Below are positions 8,626-16,720 of a stretch of DNA of 53,919 nucleotides, in pieces. Position 1 is the stretch's first letter. Every line of letters begins with the position of its first letter. Origin of the DNA: Nevskia soli DSM 19509 (GTDB taxonomy: Bacteria; Pseudomonadota; Gammaproteobacteria; Nevskiales; Nevskiaceae). Made by a program: the position numbers and the translations under genes. The notes beneath the pieces are model-generated. The model saw nothing but the letters and a program-made list of their open reading frames with translations, was not told where the DNA came from and ran no database searches. The stretch spans positions 1 through 53,919 of the forward strand of contig NZ_JONR01000034.1 of assembly GCF_000711955.1 (NCBI RefSeq), in the 5' to 3' direction.

Positions 8626-9213
8626 ATGCAATGGAAAGATATCGAGAGTGCGTTGCCGAACGGTCTCACGCTGCTGGGCGCGGCGCTGAGCGCCACCGGC
8701 GTGGGCGCGCCCGTGGGGGCGGCGGTGGCCGGCATCGGTGCGCTGGTCGGTCATGCGCTGGGCGTGGACGGCACCAGTCCGGACGCGGTGCTGCAAGCGG
8801 TGCAGACCGATCCGGCCGCGGCCGAGAAGCTGTTGGAAGTGCAGAGCAACACCAAGATCCAGCTTCAGCAGATCATCGCCCAGCAGGCCGTCGCCCTCGC
8901 GCAGGAAGACACCAAGCGCGGCCAGCAGCAGATCGACGACCGCGTCTCCGCCCGCAATATGGCTGTACAGACCAGGGACATCTGGACGCCCAGGATCATC
9001 GCCGCCCTGGTCATTTTGGGGGCCTTCCTCGGTGAGGGCTTCGCTCTGAGCCACGTCATCCCCGCCGGCAGCGAGGTATTGGCCGGCCGCGTGCTCGGCA
9101 CCCTGGATTCGGCCCTGCTGGCGGTGCTGTACTACTACTTCGGCGGCTCCGCCGGCAGCGATCGCAAGACCGAGCTGCTGGCCGGCGGCCAGCCGGCCAA
9201 GGATGGCGCATGA
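8626..9213 (+). CDS. Holin-like phage membrane protein
   Basis: A 195-residue protein. Residues about 14-45 form a glycine/alanine-rich hydrophobic segment, 60-115 a Gln/Glu/Arg-rich helical region, and 120-170 two further hydrophobic segments ending in a charged tail. This pattern recalls the three-TM phage holins. The ATG at 8626 has a GGGGG-type ribosome site (AAGGGGGATT) ahead of it and lies 14 bp after the endolysin stop. Its stop overlaps the next start (ATGA). It is inferred to permeabilise the inner membrane for the endolysin; the family assignment is from topology and context rather than a diagnostic motif. Confidence 0.6.
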   Translation: MQWKDIESALPNGLTLLGAALSATGVGAPVGAAVAGIGALVGHALGVDGTSPDAVLQAVQTDPAAAEKLLEVQSNTKIQLQQIIAQQAVALAQEDTKRGQQQIDDRVSARNMAVQTRDIWTPRIIAALVILGAFLGEGFALSHVIPAGSEVLAGRVLGTLDSALLAVLYYYFGGSAGSDRKTELLAGGQPAKDGA

Positions 9214-9512
9214 AGGACTCGCTCTCCACCTGGCTCACCGTGGGCTTCCTCGCGCTGCTCGGGGGCGTGGCCGCTTACATGCGGGACCTTCTGGCGGGCG
9301 AGAAATTCGCCTGGTGGCGGCTCTGCGCCAAGCTCACCATCTCGGCCTTCGCCGGGGTGGTGGTGTTCACGCTGCTGCGCGAGTGCGGGCTGAGCCCGGA
9401 ACTCGCCAGCGCCGGGGCCGGCATCGCCGGGCACGCGGGGAGCAGCATCATCACCGTGCTGGAGCGGATGCTGGTGGCGATGCTGGATGCGGCGGCGAAG
9501 CGGGGGAATTAG
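9210..9512 (+). CDS. Small holin (LydA/phage_holin_3-like)
   Basis: A 100-residue protein with two or three hydrophobic segments (about 7-24, 38-57 and 63-85), an N-terminal STWLTVGFLALLGG segment and a charged GEKFAWWRL loop. This matches the style of LydA-like class II holins seen beside lysozymes in tailed phages (family knowledge). It overlaps the preceding membrane gene by four bases. With the preceding gene it could be a holin/antiholin pair; which one forms the lethal hole cannot be told from sequence. It is the last gene of the phage block, and the 175 bp before the next gene contain nothing recognisable. Confidence 0.65.
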   Translation: MKDSLSTWLTVGFLALLGGVAAYMRDLLAGEKFAWWRLCAKLTISAFAGVVVFTLLRECGLSPELASAGAGIAGHAGSSIITVLERMLVAMLDAAAKRGN

Positions 9513-9687
9513 GAGTGATCGCGTTGTCGATGCCGATAATCGGGCGGGGGAACCGGTGCGGCGTTTCGGGGCTCGGAACGGGCTAGGATGCGGGATATCC
9601 GCGGATCGGCCCGGGGGCTGAAAATCCAGGGGCCGGTTCGCGGCATCTAAATGCATGACCGATACGGGATTGGCCCCGGGAGCTGTA

Positions 9688-10458
9688 ATGCGCGCATCGC
9701 AGATCGTGAAAGTGCTGGCCTTCATCATCGCCGGTGGCGTGGCGCTGGCCCTGCTGCTGGAGTTCGGCAGCCGTACGCTGGGCTGGCGGCATGGCGGAAG
9801 TGCCGATGCCGATCGCGGGCCGCCGGTGAAGCAGGTGCGGAACCTGGAGGCGTTCGACGCCATCGAGCTGCGCAGCAAGGCGGATATCGAGGTGACGGTG
9901 GGCGGGCCGCAGACGGTGACGGTGGAAGCGGACGCGCATACGTTGTCGCAGCTGGAGACCCGTGTCGAGGGGCACACCCTGATGGTGGACGCCGGAGACG
10001 GCAGGGGCGATTGGAAAGGCGACGCCGGAACCCATGTGCATTTCTCGATCGGGCATGACGGGCCGACTCCGCACATCACCATTGCCGTGCCCGCGCTGAC
10101 CGCATTGCGCGTGCTGGGCGCGGGGCGCTTCGTGCTGCACCAGCTCAAGGGCGCGCAGTTCACCTTCGAGGTGAAAGGGGCCGGCGTGCTGGTGGCGGAT
10201 GGTGCCGTGGACGCGTTGACGCTGGACGTGAAGGGAGCGGCCAAGGTGGATACGTCCGCGCTCCAGGCGAAGTCGGTCGACGTCACCATCGGCGGTGCCG
10301 GCTCGGCGACGGTGCGTGCGCAGGATGCGGTGACCGCGCGGGTGGAAGGCATCGGCCGCGTGATCTATCTCGGCAATCCGCCCACGGTGGTCAAGCGTGT
10401 CTCCGGCCTGGGCATGATCCACGCGGGGACGGCGGATGAGTCTCCGCCGCCGGGATAG
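9688..10458 (+). CDS. Head-GIN domain protein (DUF2807), putative adhesin-like
   Basis: A 256-residue protein from the ATG at 9688, chosen over the in-frame ATG at 9655 because GGGAGC lies close upstream of 9688. One N-terminal hydrophobic segment (about residues 8-28) acts as signal or anchor. The rest is a repetitive beta-helix-like region (VEVTVGG, VTVEAD, FEVKGAG, TLDVKGAAKV, VDVTIGGAG) typical of the DUF2807 putative auto-transporter adhesin 'head GIN' family. Proteins of this family sit in the periplasm or on the surface; their biochemical role is unknown. It is convergent with the methyltransferase-like gene. Confidence 0.8.
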   Translation: MRASQIVKVLAFIIAGGVALALLLEFGSRTLGWRHGGSADADRGPPVKQVRNLEAFDAIELRSKADIEVTVGGPQTVTVEADAHTLSQLETRVEGHTLMVDAGDGRGDWKGDAGTHVHFSIGHDGPTPHITIAVPALTALRVLGAGRFVLHQLKGAQFTFEVKGAGVLVADGAVDALTLDVKGAAKVDTSALQAKSVDVTIGGAGSATVRAQDAVTARVEGIGRVIYLGNPPTVVKRVSGLGMIHAGTADESPPPG

Positions 10459-10476
10459 GGCGGCGGCTAGCCGCCC
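10458..10476. terminator. Hairpin between convergent genes
   Basis: A perfect GGGCGGC/GCCGCCC stem with a 5-nt loop overlaps the end of the minus-strand gene and follows the plus-strand stop. There is no T-run, so it may act as a bidirectional transcript end or be rho-assisted. Confidence 0.45.
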
Positions 10477-11042
10477 TTCGGCCCGAACGGCAGCAGCATC
10501 GGCACCCGTCGGCGGTATTCTTCGTACGCACCCGTGCCCAGCTCCTGGCTCAGCCAGCGCTCCTCCAGCCGCGCCTTCATCCAGATGCCGATGCCGATGA
10601 GCAGCGCGCCGGCGATGGCGAAGACGGTGCTTTTCGCTGCCATGGTGGCGACTACGGCAAGCAGGATGCCGGTGTAGATGGGGTGGCGCACCAGGGCGTA
10701 AGGGCCGGTGTCGATCACCTTGTGGTCGGCTTTGCGCGTGACCATGCCGGACCACAGCCGGCCCAGATGCAGGCGCGCCCACCAGCAGAAGGCGAAGCCG
10801 AGCGCGATCAGCGCGACGCAGAGCCAGGCGCCGATCCAGCCCACATGCCACAGGCGCAGCACGCCTTCGTAGCCGTGCGCGGGGATGAAGAACAGGACGA
10901 TGCCGAGCAGCTGCACGATGCGGTAGCCGGCCTCGGCGCCCAGGCCGGGGCGCTTCTCCGTGCTGTTGCTCCACTGCGAGGCGGCGAGCCACGACACGCC
11001 CCACAGCAGCCACAGGCTAATGATCGCGATTCCGGGGTGCAT
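10467..11042 (-). CDS. Isoprenylcysteine carboxyl methyltransferase family protein
   Basis: A 191-residue integral membrane protein with about five hydrophobic segments. The conserved C-terminal part contains GPYALVRHPIYTG, followed by a hydrophobic helix, the LEERWL segment with its conserved Glu, and a YEEYRRRVPMLLPF tail. This is the SAM-binding core of the ICMT/PEMT/NnrU superfamily. Bacterial members methylate unknown small or lipid substrates at the inner membrane (family knowledge). The start at 11042 fits the first membrane segment. There is no obvious operon partner; the SRPBCC remnant and a Fur-regulated operon lie upstream on the other strand. Confidence 0.8.
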   Translation of the reverse strand: MHPGIAIISLWLLWGVSWLAASQWSNSTEKRPGLGAEAGYRIVQLLGIVLFFIPAHGYEGVLRLWHVGWIGAWLCVALIALGFAFCWWARLHLGRLWSGMVTRKADHKVIDTGPYALVRHPIYTGILLAVVATMAAKSTVFAIAGALLIGIGIWMKARLEERWLSQELGTGAYEEYRRRVPMLLPFGPKGG

Positions 11043-11146
11043 GGTTTCTCCCTCGCTGCGTTAGGCCTGTAGTTTCGGCCCAAGCGGCCTGCAGCGGAAG
11101 CCTGAATAAAGTCACCCCTTCGGGAGCAGGCGCAACATCCTCCACC

Positions 11147-11383
11147 CGGCTTGCCGATTTCATTCCGGGCGTGGCGCCCTACGATGTGGCGATGCTGGTG
11201 GAGTTCCACGCCGGCGCCAGGGACGTGCGCATGGTGCTGACCATGGATGCGATGCATGACGAAGCGTGGACGCGCAATATGTCCATGGGCTGGGAGAGCG
11301 AGCAGGGTGGCGGCGCGGCTGGTCTCCGCGTGATTGCGGTACTTGACCGGACGCTCATTAATGAGAATAATTATCATTATTGA
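11147..11383 (+). pseudogene. 3' remnant of an SRPBCC/AHSA1-family gene
   Basis: The frame ending at 11383 encodes ADFIPGVAPYDVAMLVEFHA..., VRMVLTMDAMHDE and NMSMGWESE in sequence. I recognise this as the typical C-terminal third of SRPBCC (activator-of-Hsp90-ATPase-like) proteins. No start codon or N-terminal two thirds is present upstream: the ICMT-like gene on the other strand begins about 100 bp away. After GWESE the frame runs into unrelated residues and through the Fur box. It is therefore a decayed or truncated gene fragment. The family assignment rests on motif memory, not a search. Confidence 0.55.
11362..11376 (+). promoter_or_regulatory. Fur box
   Basis: TGAGAATAATTATCA matches the 7-1-7 Fur consensus (TGATAAT-N-ATTATCA) at 14 of 15 positions and lies in a short AT-rich island. 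It is 153 bp upstream of the TonB-dependent receptor start, implying iron-repressed transcription of that operon. Confidence 0.8.
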
Positions 11384-11528
11384 AGCGCCCCGTCATTACC
11401 GGGCGGGCCGCGGCAATACACCGGGGATCAGCGCCCCGGGGAGCGCCTAGCCAGCCACCTGATGGCAGCCAGCAAGGGCGATCGAACGCATCCAACGATC
11501 GTCCCGGCCGGTGCCGGAAGGGAAACAT

Positions 11529-13772
11529 ATGTCGCGGTACTTCAGGGCCGGGTCCGGCCGCAGCCGGATGCGCGTCCGGCATCCACTGGTTGTCACCTTC
11601 ACCGCGGCGCTCTTCCAGATACCGGCCGGGATCGCCGCCGCGCAGGACACGGCAAGTGCCGCCGATGTCTCCACTGCCGCCACCTCCTCCGGCGCGACGA
11701 AGCTCGACGCGGTGATGGTGAAGGGGCAGGCGCAGGGCTACGTCTCCGACGAAGCCAGGGCCGCCACCAAGACCGATACGCCGCTGGCGGAAACGCCGCA
11801 GTCCATCTCCGTGGTGACGCGCGAGCAGCTCGATGCGCAGCAGGTGGTGAGCCTGTCCGAGGCGTTGCGTTATACCGCCGGCGTCAACACCCAGCCCTAC
11901 GGCAGCGACAACCGCTACAACTGGTACAGCATCCGCGGCTTCTCCGCCAACGGCTACACCTTCCAGGACGGTCTGCGCCTGGTCAGCGGCTACTTCATGC
12001 AGCCGGCCCCGGACCCTTACGGCTTCGAGAGCGTGGAGATCGTGCGCGGCCCCTCGTCGGTGCTGTACGGGCAGGGCAGCCCCGGCGGCCTGGTCAACAT
12101 CGACAGCAAGCTGCCGACGCAGGCCCGCAGCGGCAATGCCGGCCTGATGTTCGGCAACTACGACCTGCGCGAGGCCTACGCCGACAGCGCCGGCCCGATC
12201 ACCGGCGACGGCCGCCTGTCCTACCGCCTCAGCGCGCTGGGCAGGCTCAGCGGTACACAGGCGGAAGGCGCCGGCAACAACCGCCTGTTCGTCGCCCCGG
12301 CCCTGACCTGGATGCCCTTCGACGGCACCCGCATCACCTTCCTCGGCAACTACCAGGACGACGATACCAGCGGCATCAACTCCGGCACGTATTCGCCGGC
12401 CTTGCAGCAGACCCTGCTGGCGGTGGGTCGGCAGCTCTACGGGAAATCCGATCCGATCAATCCGGTTCCGCCAGGCACGAATTTCGGCGTGCCGGGCAAC
12501 GACCTGGAACGCGCCTCCTCGTCCATCGGCTACCTGCTCGACCAGCGCATCGACGATGTGTGGTCCTTGCACCAGGGCGTGCGGCTGAACCACACCGGCG
12601 GTTTCTACAAATACACCGGTCTCGTCGGCGTGGTCTTTCCGGCAACGACGGATGCGGCGGGTATCGCCAACTATCCCTACATCCTGACGCGCCAGGCGAT
12701 CCACTACGACGAGCAGCTCAACAGCGCCGTGGTCGATACGCACGGCCAGGCGAAATGGAGCTGGGGCAAGTTCCAGAACACGGCCATCGCCGGCGTCGAC
12801 TACCAGAACCTGTGGAACCACTACGTCGGGCTGAAAGGGCCGGCGGCCACCGCGGACATCCGCAACCTGGACGCCAGCCCGCCGCCGCCGGAAGCCGATA
12901 CGCAGAATATGAACGTCATCACCCGCGGCACGCAGGTCGGCTTCTACGGCCAGGCGCAGACCAGGTACGACCGGCGCTGGGTCGGCCTGCTCAGCCTGCG
13001 CCGCGACTGGGCGCCGTACCAGTACCAGGACAACCTCGCCGGTACCAATTCCCGTTTGAACGATCACCAGTGGACCTACCGTGCCGGCGCGGCCTATCTC
13101 GGCGACCATGGTTTGAATCCCTACATCAGCTACGCCACCTCGTTCCAGCCCACACCGGGTACCGTCACCAGCACCGGCGCTCCCTTCAAGCCCACCGAAG
13201 GCCGCAACTTCGAAACCGGACTGCGCTGGCAGCCGCAGAACGGCAAGGTCTCGGTGACCGCGTCCGCTTTCACCATCCACAACAAGAACGTGACGCAGGC
13301 CGATGCGCAGAATCCCGGCGAGCAGACCCAGGCCGGTGAAATCCGCTCGCGCGGGTTCGAAGTGGAAAGCACGGCGCGGTTGTTCCGCGCTCTCGACCTG
13401 ATCGCGGCCTACACCTATCTCGACGCCAAGATCACCGAATCCAGCGACCTCAACCTGGGCAAGCGCCCGCAGAACGTGCCGCGCAACAGCGCCTCGCTGT
13501 GGGCCGACTACAGGCTGCCGGCGCTGGTGCCGGGCCTGGGCTTCGCCGCCGGCGTGCGCTACGTCGGCTCGGTGCTCGACTACACCAGCACCTACACCAC
13601 GCCTTCGGTCACCTTGCTCGATACCGCGGTGCACTACGACTGGCGCCGCTGGCGCCTGTCGGTGAACCTGGCCAACGCCTTCAACCGCACCTATCTCTCC
13701 AACTGCGGCTCGCAACTGTGCAGCTACGGCGATCCGCGCACCATCCGCGGCGCGGTGACCTATGCCTGGTAA
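11529..13772 (+). CDS. TonB-dependent siderophore receptor
   Basis: A 747-residue outer-membrane receptor. The ATG at 11529 has GGAAGGG upstream and begins a long Arg-rich signal peptide ending near AAAQD. The plug domain follows (about residues 55-200), with TPLAETPQSISVVTREQL, YNWYSIRGFSANGY and VEIVRGPSSVLYGQGSPGG, classic for FhuA/FoxA/FpvA-type receptors. The remainder is a 22-strand barrel ending with the aromatic C-terminus TYAW. It should take up ferric hydroxamate-like siderophores using TonB energy; the ligand cannot be specified. The Fur box upstream and the PepSY gene downstream support an iron-uptake operon. Confidence 0.93.
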   Translation: MSRYFRAGSGRSRMRVRHPLVVTFTAALFQIPAGIAAAQDTASAADVSTAATSSGATKLDAVMVKGQAQGYVSDEARAATKTDTPLAETPQSISVVTREQLDAQQVVSLSEALRYTAGVNTQPYGSDNRYNWYSIRGFSANGYTFQDGLRLVSGYFMQPAPDPYGFESVEIVRGPSSVLYGQGSPGGLVNIDSKLPTQARSGNAGLMFGNYDLREAYADSAGPITGDGRLSYRLSALGRLSGTQAEGAGNNRLFVAPALTWMPFDGTRITFLGNYQDDDTSGINSGTYSPALQQTLLAVGRQLYGKSDPINPVPPGTNFGVPGNDLERASSSIGYLLDQRIDDVWSLHQGVRLNHTGGFYKYTGLVGVVFPATTDAAGIANYPYILTRQAIHYDEQLNSAVVDTHGQAKWSWGKFQNTAIAGVDYQNLWNHYVGLKGPAATADIRNLDASPPPPEADTQNMNVITRGTQVGFYGQAQTRYDRRWVGLLSLRRDWAPYQYQDNLAGTNSRLNDHQWTYRAGAAYLGDHGLNPYISYATSFQPTPGTVTSTGAPFKPTEGRNFETGLRWQPQNGKVSVTASAFTIHNKNVTQADAQNPGEQTQAGEIRSRGFEVESTARLFRALDLIAAYTYLDAKITESSDLNLGKRPQNVPRNSASLWADYRLPALVPGLGFAAGVRYVGSVLDYTSTYTTPSVTLLDTAVHYDWRRWRLSVNLANAFNRTYLSNCGSQLCSYGDPRTIRGAVTYAW

Positions 13773-13805
13773 GCGCCGCCCTCCACACGCGAACGGGATG
13801 TAGCC

Positions 13806-14963
13806 ATGCTGAACACCCGCCAGATCCGCGCCTGGTACCAGGTCCACAAATGGACCAGCCTGGTGTGCACCGCCTTCCTGCTGATGCTGTGCCTCACCGG
13901 CCTGCCGCTGATCTTCCACGACGAGATCGACGGCTGGCTCAACCCCGAGGCGCAGGCACTGGACCTGCCGGCCAGCGTGCCGGACGAGGATCTGGATGCC
14001 ATCGTGGCGCAGGCGCGGCAGTACCGACGGGGCGAATACCTGCGCTTCCTCGACTGGGACGACGAGCGGCCTCACGTGCTGTCGCTGGCCTTCACCACGG
14101 ACGCCGACAGCGATGATTTCAGCAGGGCGCACTTCATGGCGGTGGATGCGCGCACCGGGCAACTGCTCGGCGAGGACCGGCCGGCCGGCGGCTTCATCGC
14201 CTTCGTCTTCGAGCTGCACGTGCGCATGTTCGCCGGCCTGCCGGGCGAATTGTTCCTCGGCCTGATGGGCCTGCTCTTCGCCGTCGCCATCGTCTCCGGC
14301 GTGGTGGTGTACGGGCCATTCATGCGCAAGCAGGCATTCGGCGTCGTGCGCCGCGACAGGTCGCCGCGCCTGAAGTGGCTGGACCTGCACAATCTGCTGG
14401 GCATCGTCACCGTGGCCTGGGCCCTGGTGGTCGGCCTCACCGGCGTGATGAATACCCTGGCCACGCCGCTGTTCGGCCTGTGGGCGATGCGCACCCTGCC
14501 GCCGCTGGTGGCGCCTTACAGGGGCCAGGCGGCGCCGATGCAGGAACAGTTCGGCTCGCTCCAGAAAGCGGTCGAATCCGCCCGCGCCGCGCTGCCGGAG
14601 AACGAAGTCACCAGCATCACCTTCCCCACCGCCAACCTCGGCAGCCCCTGGCACTACCTGATCTGGACCAAGGGCCGCACGCCGCTGACATCCAAGCTGC
14701 TGACGCCGGTGCTGGTCGACGTGCTCAACGGCCGGCGGCAGACCGCCGCCGCGCCGAATTATATCCGCGCCCTGAAGCTGTCGCGCCCGTTGCACTTCGG
14801 CGACTACGGCGGCCTGCCGCTGAAACTGATCTGGGCGCTGCTCGATCTTGTCACCATCGCCGTGCTCGGCAGCGGCCTCTACCTGTGGCTGGCGCGGCGC
14901 CGCAGCGCGCCGCAGGATGTTACCGCCTGGGCGGATGTGGCCGTGGCGGAGAAAAGCGCATGA
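13806..14963 (+). CDS. PepSY-associated transmembrane protein (iron-regulated)
   Basis: A 385-residue inner-membrane protein with four main hydrophobic segments: residues about 13-36, 142-165, 195-218 and 340-362. The periplasmic PepSY-like regions lie between them. The N-terminal VHKWTSLVCTAFLLML and the LHVRMF, WLDLHNLLGIV segments carry the His residues typical of PepSY_TM family proteins. Several members act as ferric-siderophore reductases or accessory proteins beside TonB receptors (family knowledge). It follows the receptor by 33 bp and overlaps the next gene by four bases, so all three are probably one Fur-controlled transcript. Confidence 0.88.
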   Translation: MLNTRQIRAWYQVHKWTSLVCTAFLLMLCLTGLPLIFHDEIDGWLNPEAQALDLPASVPDEDLDAIVAQARQYRRGEYLRFLDWDDERPHVLSLAFTTDADSDDFSRAHFMAVDARTGQLLGEDRPAGGFIAFVFELHVRMFAGLPGELFLGLMGLLFAVAIVSGVVVYGPFMRKQAFGVVRRDRSPRLKWLDLHNLLGIVTVAWALVVGLTGVMNTLATPLFGLWAMRTLPPLVAPYRGQAAPMQEQFGSLQKAVESARAALPENEVTSITFPTANLGSPWHYLIWTKGRTPLTSKLLTPVLVDVLNGRRQTAAAPNYIRALKLSRPLHFGDYGGLPLKLIWALLDLVTIAVLGSGLYLWLARRRSAPQDVTAWADVAVAEKSA

Positions 14964-15145
14964 GCGCGCCGGGCGGTTTCAGGCGCGTGTGGAGCATGCC
15001 GCTGCTGCTGGCGACGCTGACCCTGTTCGGCCTGCTCGCCGCGCTGCTCGGTGAAGGCTGGTGGTGGCCGTTGTCGTGGATCGCGCTGGGCTCGCCCCTG
15101 CTGGTGGCGGGATGGTGCCTGATGCCGCAAGACCGGCAACGGTAG
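14960..15145 (+). CDS. Small two-TM membrane protein of the iron operon
   Basis: A 61-residue protein with two hydrophobic segments (about 12-29 and 33-53), a basic N-terminus and a basic C-terminus. The start ATG overlaps the stop of the PepSY gene (ATGA), so it is almost certainly translated by coupling. Small membrane proteins often follow TonB-receptor/PepSY pairs in Xanthomonadales and may be accessory subunits of the reductase; this role is inferred. No named family recognised. Confidence 0.7.
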   Translation: MSAPGGFRRVWSMPLLLATLTLFGLLAALLGEGWWWPLSWIALGSPLLVAGWCLMPQDRQR

Positions 15146-15296
15146 AGCACATCTTCGCTTTCAGCCGGCGTCCGGCGGATTGTCGCAGTCCCCGGCCGGG
15201 TCCGGCTGCCACACCAGTGTCATGACGGCGCGGCAATCTGCGCGGCGCGCTCCGAGGCATCGGCGCAGACCGTCAAATCACTGGATTGGGGATACC

Positions 15297-16643
15297 ATGC
15301 TGAAGCTTGGCCACGGGCGCTTCGCGCCGTTCCTTCTCGCCGCCGCGCTGGGCGTCGCCGCCATCGTTGGCTGCAACAACAACGACAACAACGCCGCGCC
15401 CGCCACCGACCCGGTGACGACCTCCGCCGCCAAGGTCAGGCACGTCTTCATGATCGTGCTGGAAAACAAGAATTACAGCGACACCTTCGGCACCAGCACC
15501 CAGGATCCCTACCTGCAGAAGACCCTGGTGCCGATGGGCGCCCTGCTGAGCCAGTATTACGGCACCGGCCATGTCAGCCTCGACAACTACATCTCGATGA
15601 TCAGCGGCCAGGCGGCGACGCCGGATACCGATAACGACTGCCTGCCGGGCTTCACCGGCGCCGTCGGCAACTACAACGACGTCGTCCAGACCGGCACCAC
15701 CTCCGACGGCCAGATCATCGCCACCGGCGGCTGCATCTACCCCGCCAGCGTCAAGACCCTGCCGGACCAGCTCGTCGCCGCCGGCTTCACCTGGAAGGGC
15801 TACATGGGCGACATGGGCAATGACCCCGCGCGCGAGGCCGCCACCTGCGGCCATCCCACGCTCGGCACCGGCACCGACAACACCAACAGCGCCGAAGCGC
15901 CGAGCGCCGCCGTGCCGCTGGGGGATGCCTACGCCACCCGGCACAACCCGTTCATGTATTTCCATTCCATCATCGACTCGCCGAGCTGCGCCGCCAACGT
16001 GGTCAACCTCGACAAGCTCGATGCCGACCTGGCTTCCACCTCGACCACGGCGAACTACGTCTTCATCACGCCGAACCTGTGCGACGACGGCCACGACGGC
16101 AGCGGCACCGGCGCCAAGGGCACCACCTGCGCCAACGGCAGTCCCGGCGGCCTGACCTCGATCGATGCCTTCCTGCAGACCTGGGTGCCGAAGATCCTGG
16201 CCTCCCCGGCCTACAAGCAGGACGGCATGCTGGTCATTACCTTCGACGAGAGCAGCTACGTCCAGACCAGCAGCACCAACTCCAGCACCGGGCAGACCAC
16301 CGTCAACATCACCTTCCCCGGCCAGCCTTGCTGCAACCAGCAGCCCGGCCCCAACCTCGCCGGCGTGCGGCCCGGCACTTTCACCCTGGTCAATTCGCCG
16401 ACCCTGGTGGAGAATATCGTCATCAACGGCTACGGCGGCGACCAGGTCGGCGCGGTGCTGATCTCGCCCTTCATCAAGCCGGGCAGCAGTTCCAGCATCG
16501 CCTACAACCATTACTCCCTGCTGAAGAGCCTGGAAGACATCTTCAAGGTCGATGGCCACCTCGGCTATGCCGCGAACAATCCCGCCACCGGCTACCAGCT
16601 CGATACCATCGGCAACGATCGGAACATCTTCACCAGCCAATAA
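15297..16643 (+). CDS. Phosphoesterase-family lipoprotein (acid phosphatase/phospholipase C-like)
   Basis: A 448-residue exported protein with a lipobox ending AAIVGC near residue 23. After an Asn/Asp-rich spacer comes a phosphoesterase domain of the PF04185 type. It contains HVFMIVLENKNYSDTFG (metal-binding Glu/Asn), GHVSLDNYISMISGQ (nucleophile region), LVITFDES, and a late YNHYSLLKSLEDIF segment. Such enzymes hydrolyse phosphate mono- or diesters in the periplasm or at the cell surface; the substrate cannot be told. The ATG is at 15297, with GGGGATA upstream. It is followed after 77 bp by a cytochrome c peroxidase gene, a pairing that I believe recurs in related genomes. Confidence 0.85.
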   Translation: MLKLGHGRFAPFLLAAALGVAAIVGCNNNDNNAAPATDPVTTSAAKVRHVFMIVLENKNYSDTFGTSTQDPYLQKTLVPMGALLSQYYGTGHVSLDNYISMISGQAATPDTDNDCLPGFTGAVGNYNDVVQTGTTSDGQIIATGGCIYPASVKTLPDQLVAAGFTWKGYMGDMGNDPAREAATCGHPTLGTGTDNTNSAEAPSAAVPLGDAYATRHNPFMYFHSIIDSPSCAANVVNLDKLDADLASTSTTANYVFITPNLCDDGHDGSGTGAKGTTCANGSPGGLTSIDAFLQTWVPKILASPAYKQDGMLVITFDESSYVQTSSTNSSTGQTTVNITFPGQPCCNQQPGPNLAGVRPGTFTLVNSPTLVENIVINGYGGDQVGAVLISPFIKPGSSSSIAYNHYSLLKSLEDIFKVDGHLGYAANNPATGYQLDTIGNDRNIFTSQ

Positions 16644-16664
16644 GTCTTCACGCTGCGCCGACCC

Positions 16665-16695
16665 GAACCCCTGACGGCTGCGCCGCCAGGGGTTC
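16665..16695 (+). terminator. Hairpin after the phosphoesterase gene
   Basis: A 9-bp stem GAACCCCTG/CAGGGGTTC lies between the phosphoesterase stop and the next start. No T-run follows, so it may be a stabilising or attenuating hairpin instead of a full terminator. Confidence 0.4.
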
Positions 16696-16720
16696 CGTCA
16701 TTCCGGTGCCTCATTCCAGC

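Noticed and set aside
11358..14795. 1145-codon minus-strand frame opposite the TonB receptor operon
   Set aside because: It is a GC-skew shadow: the plus strand encodes recognisable receptor and PepSY proteins over the same bases.
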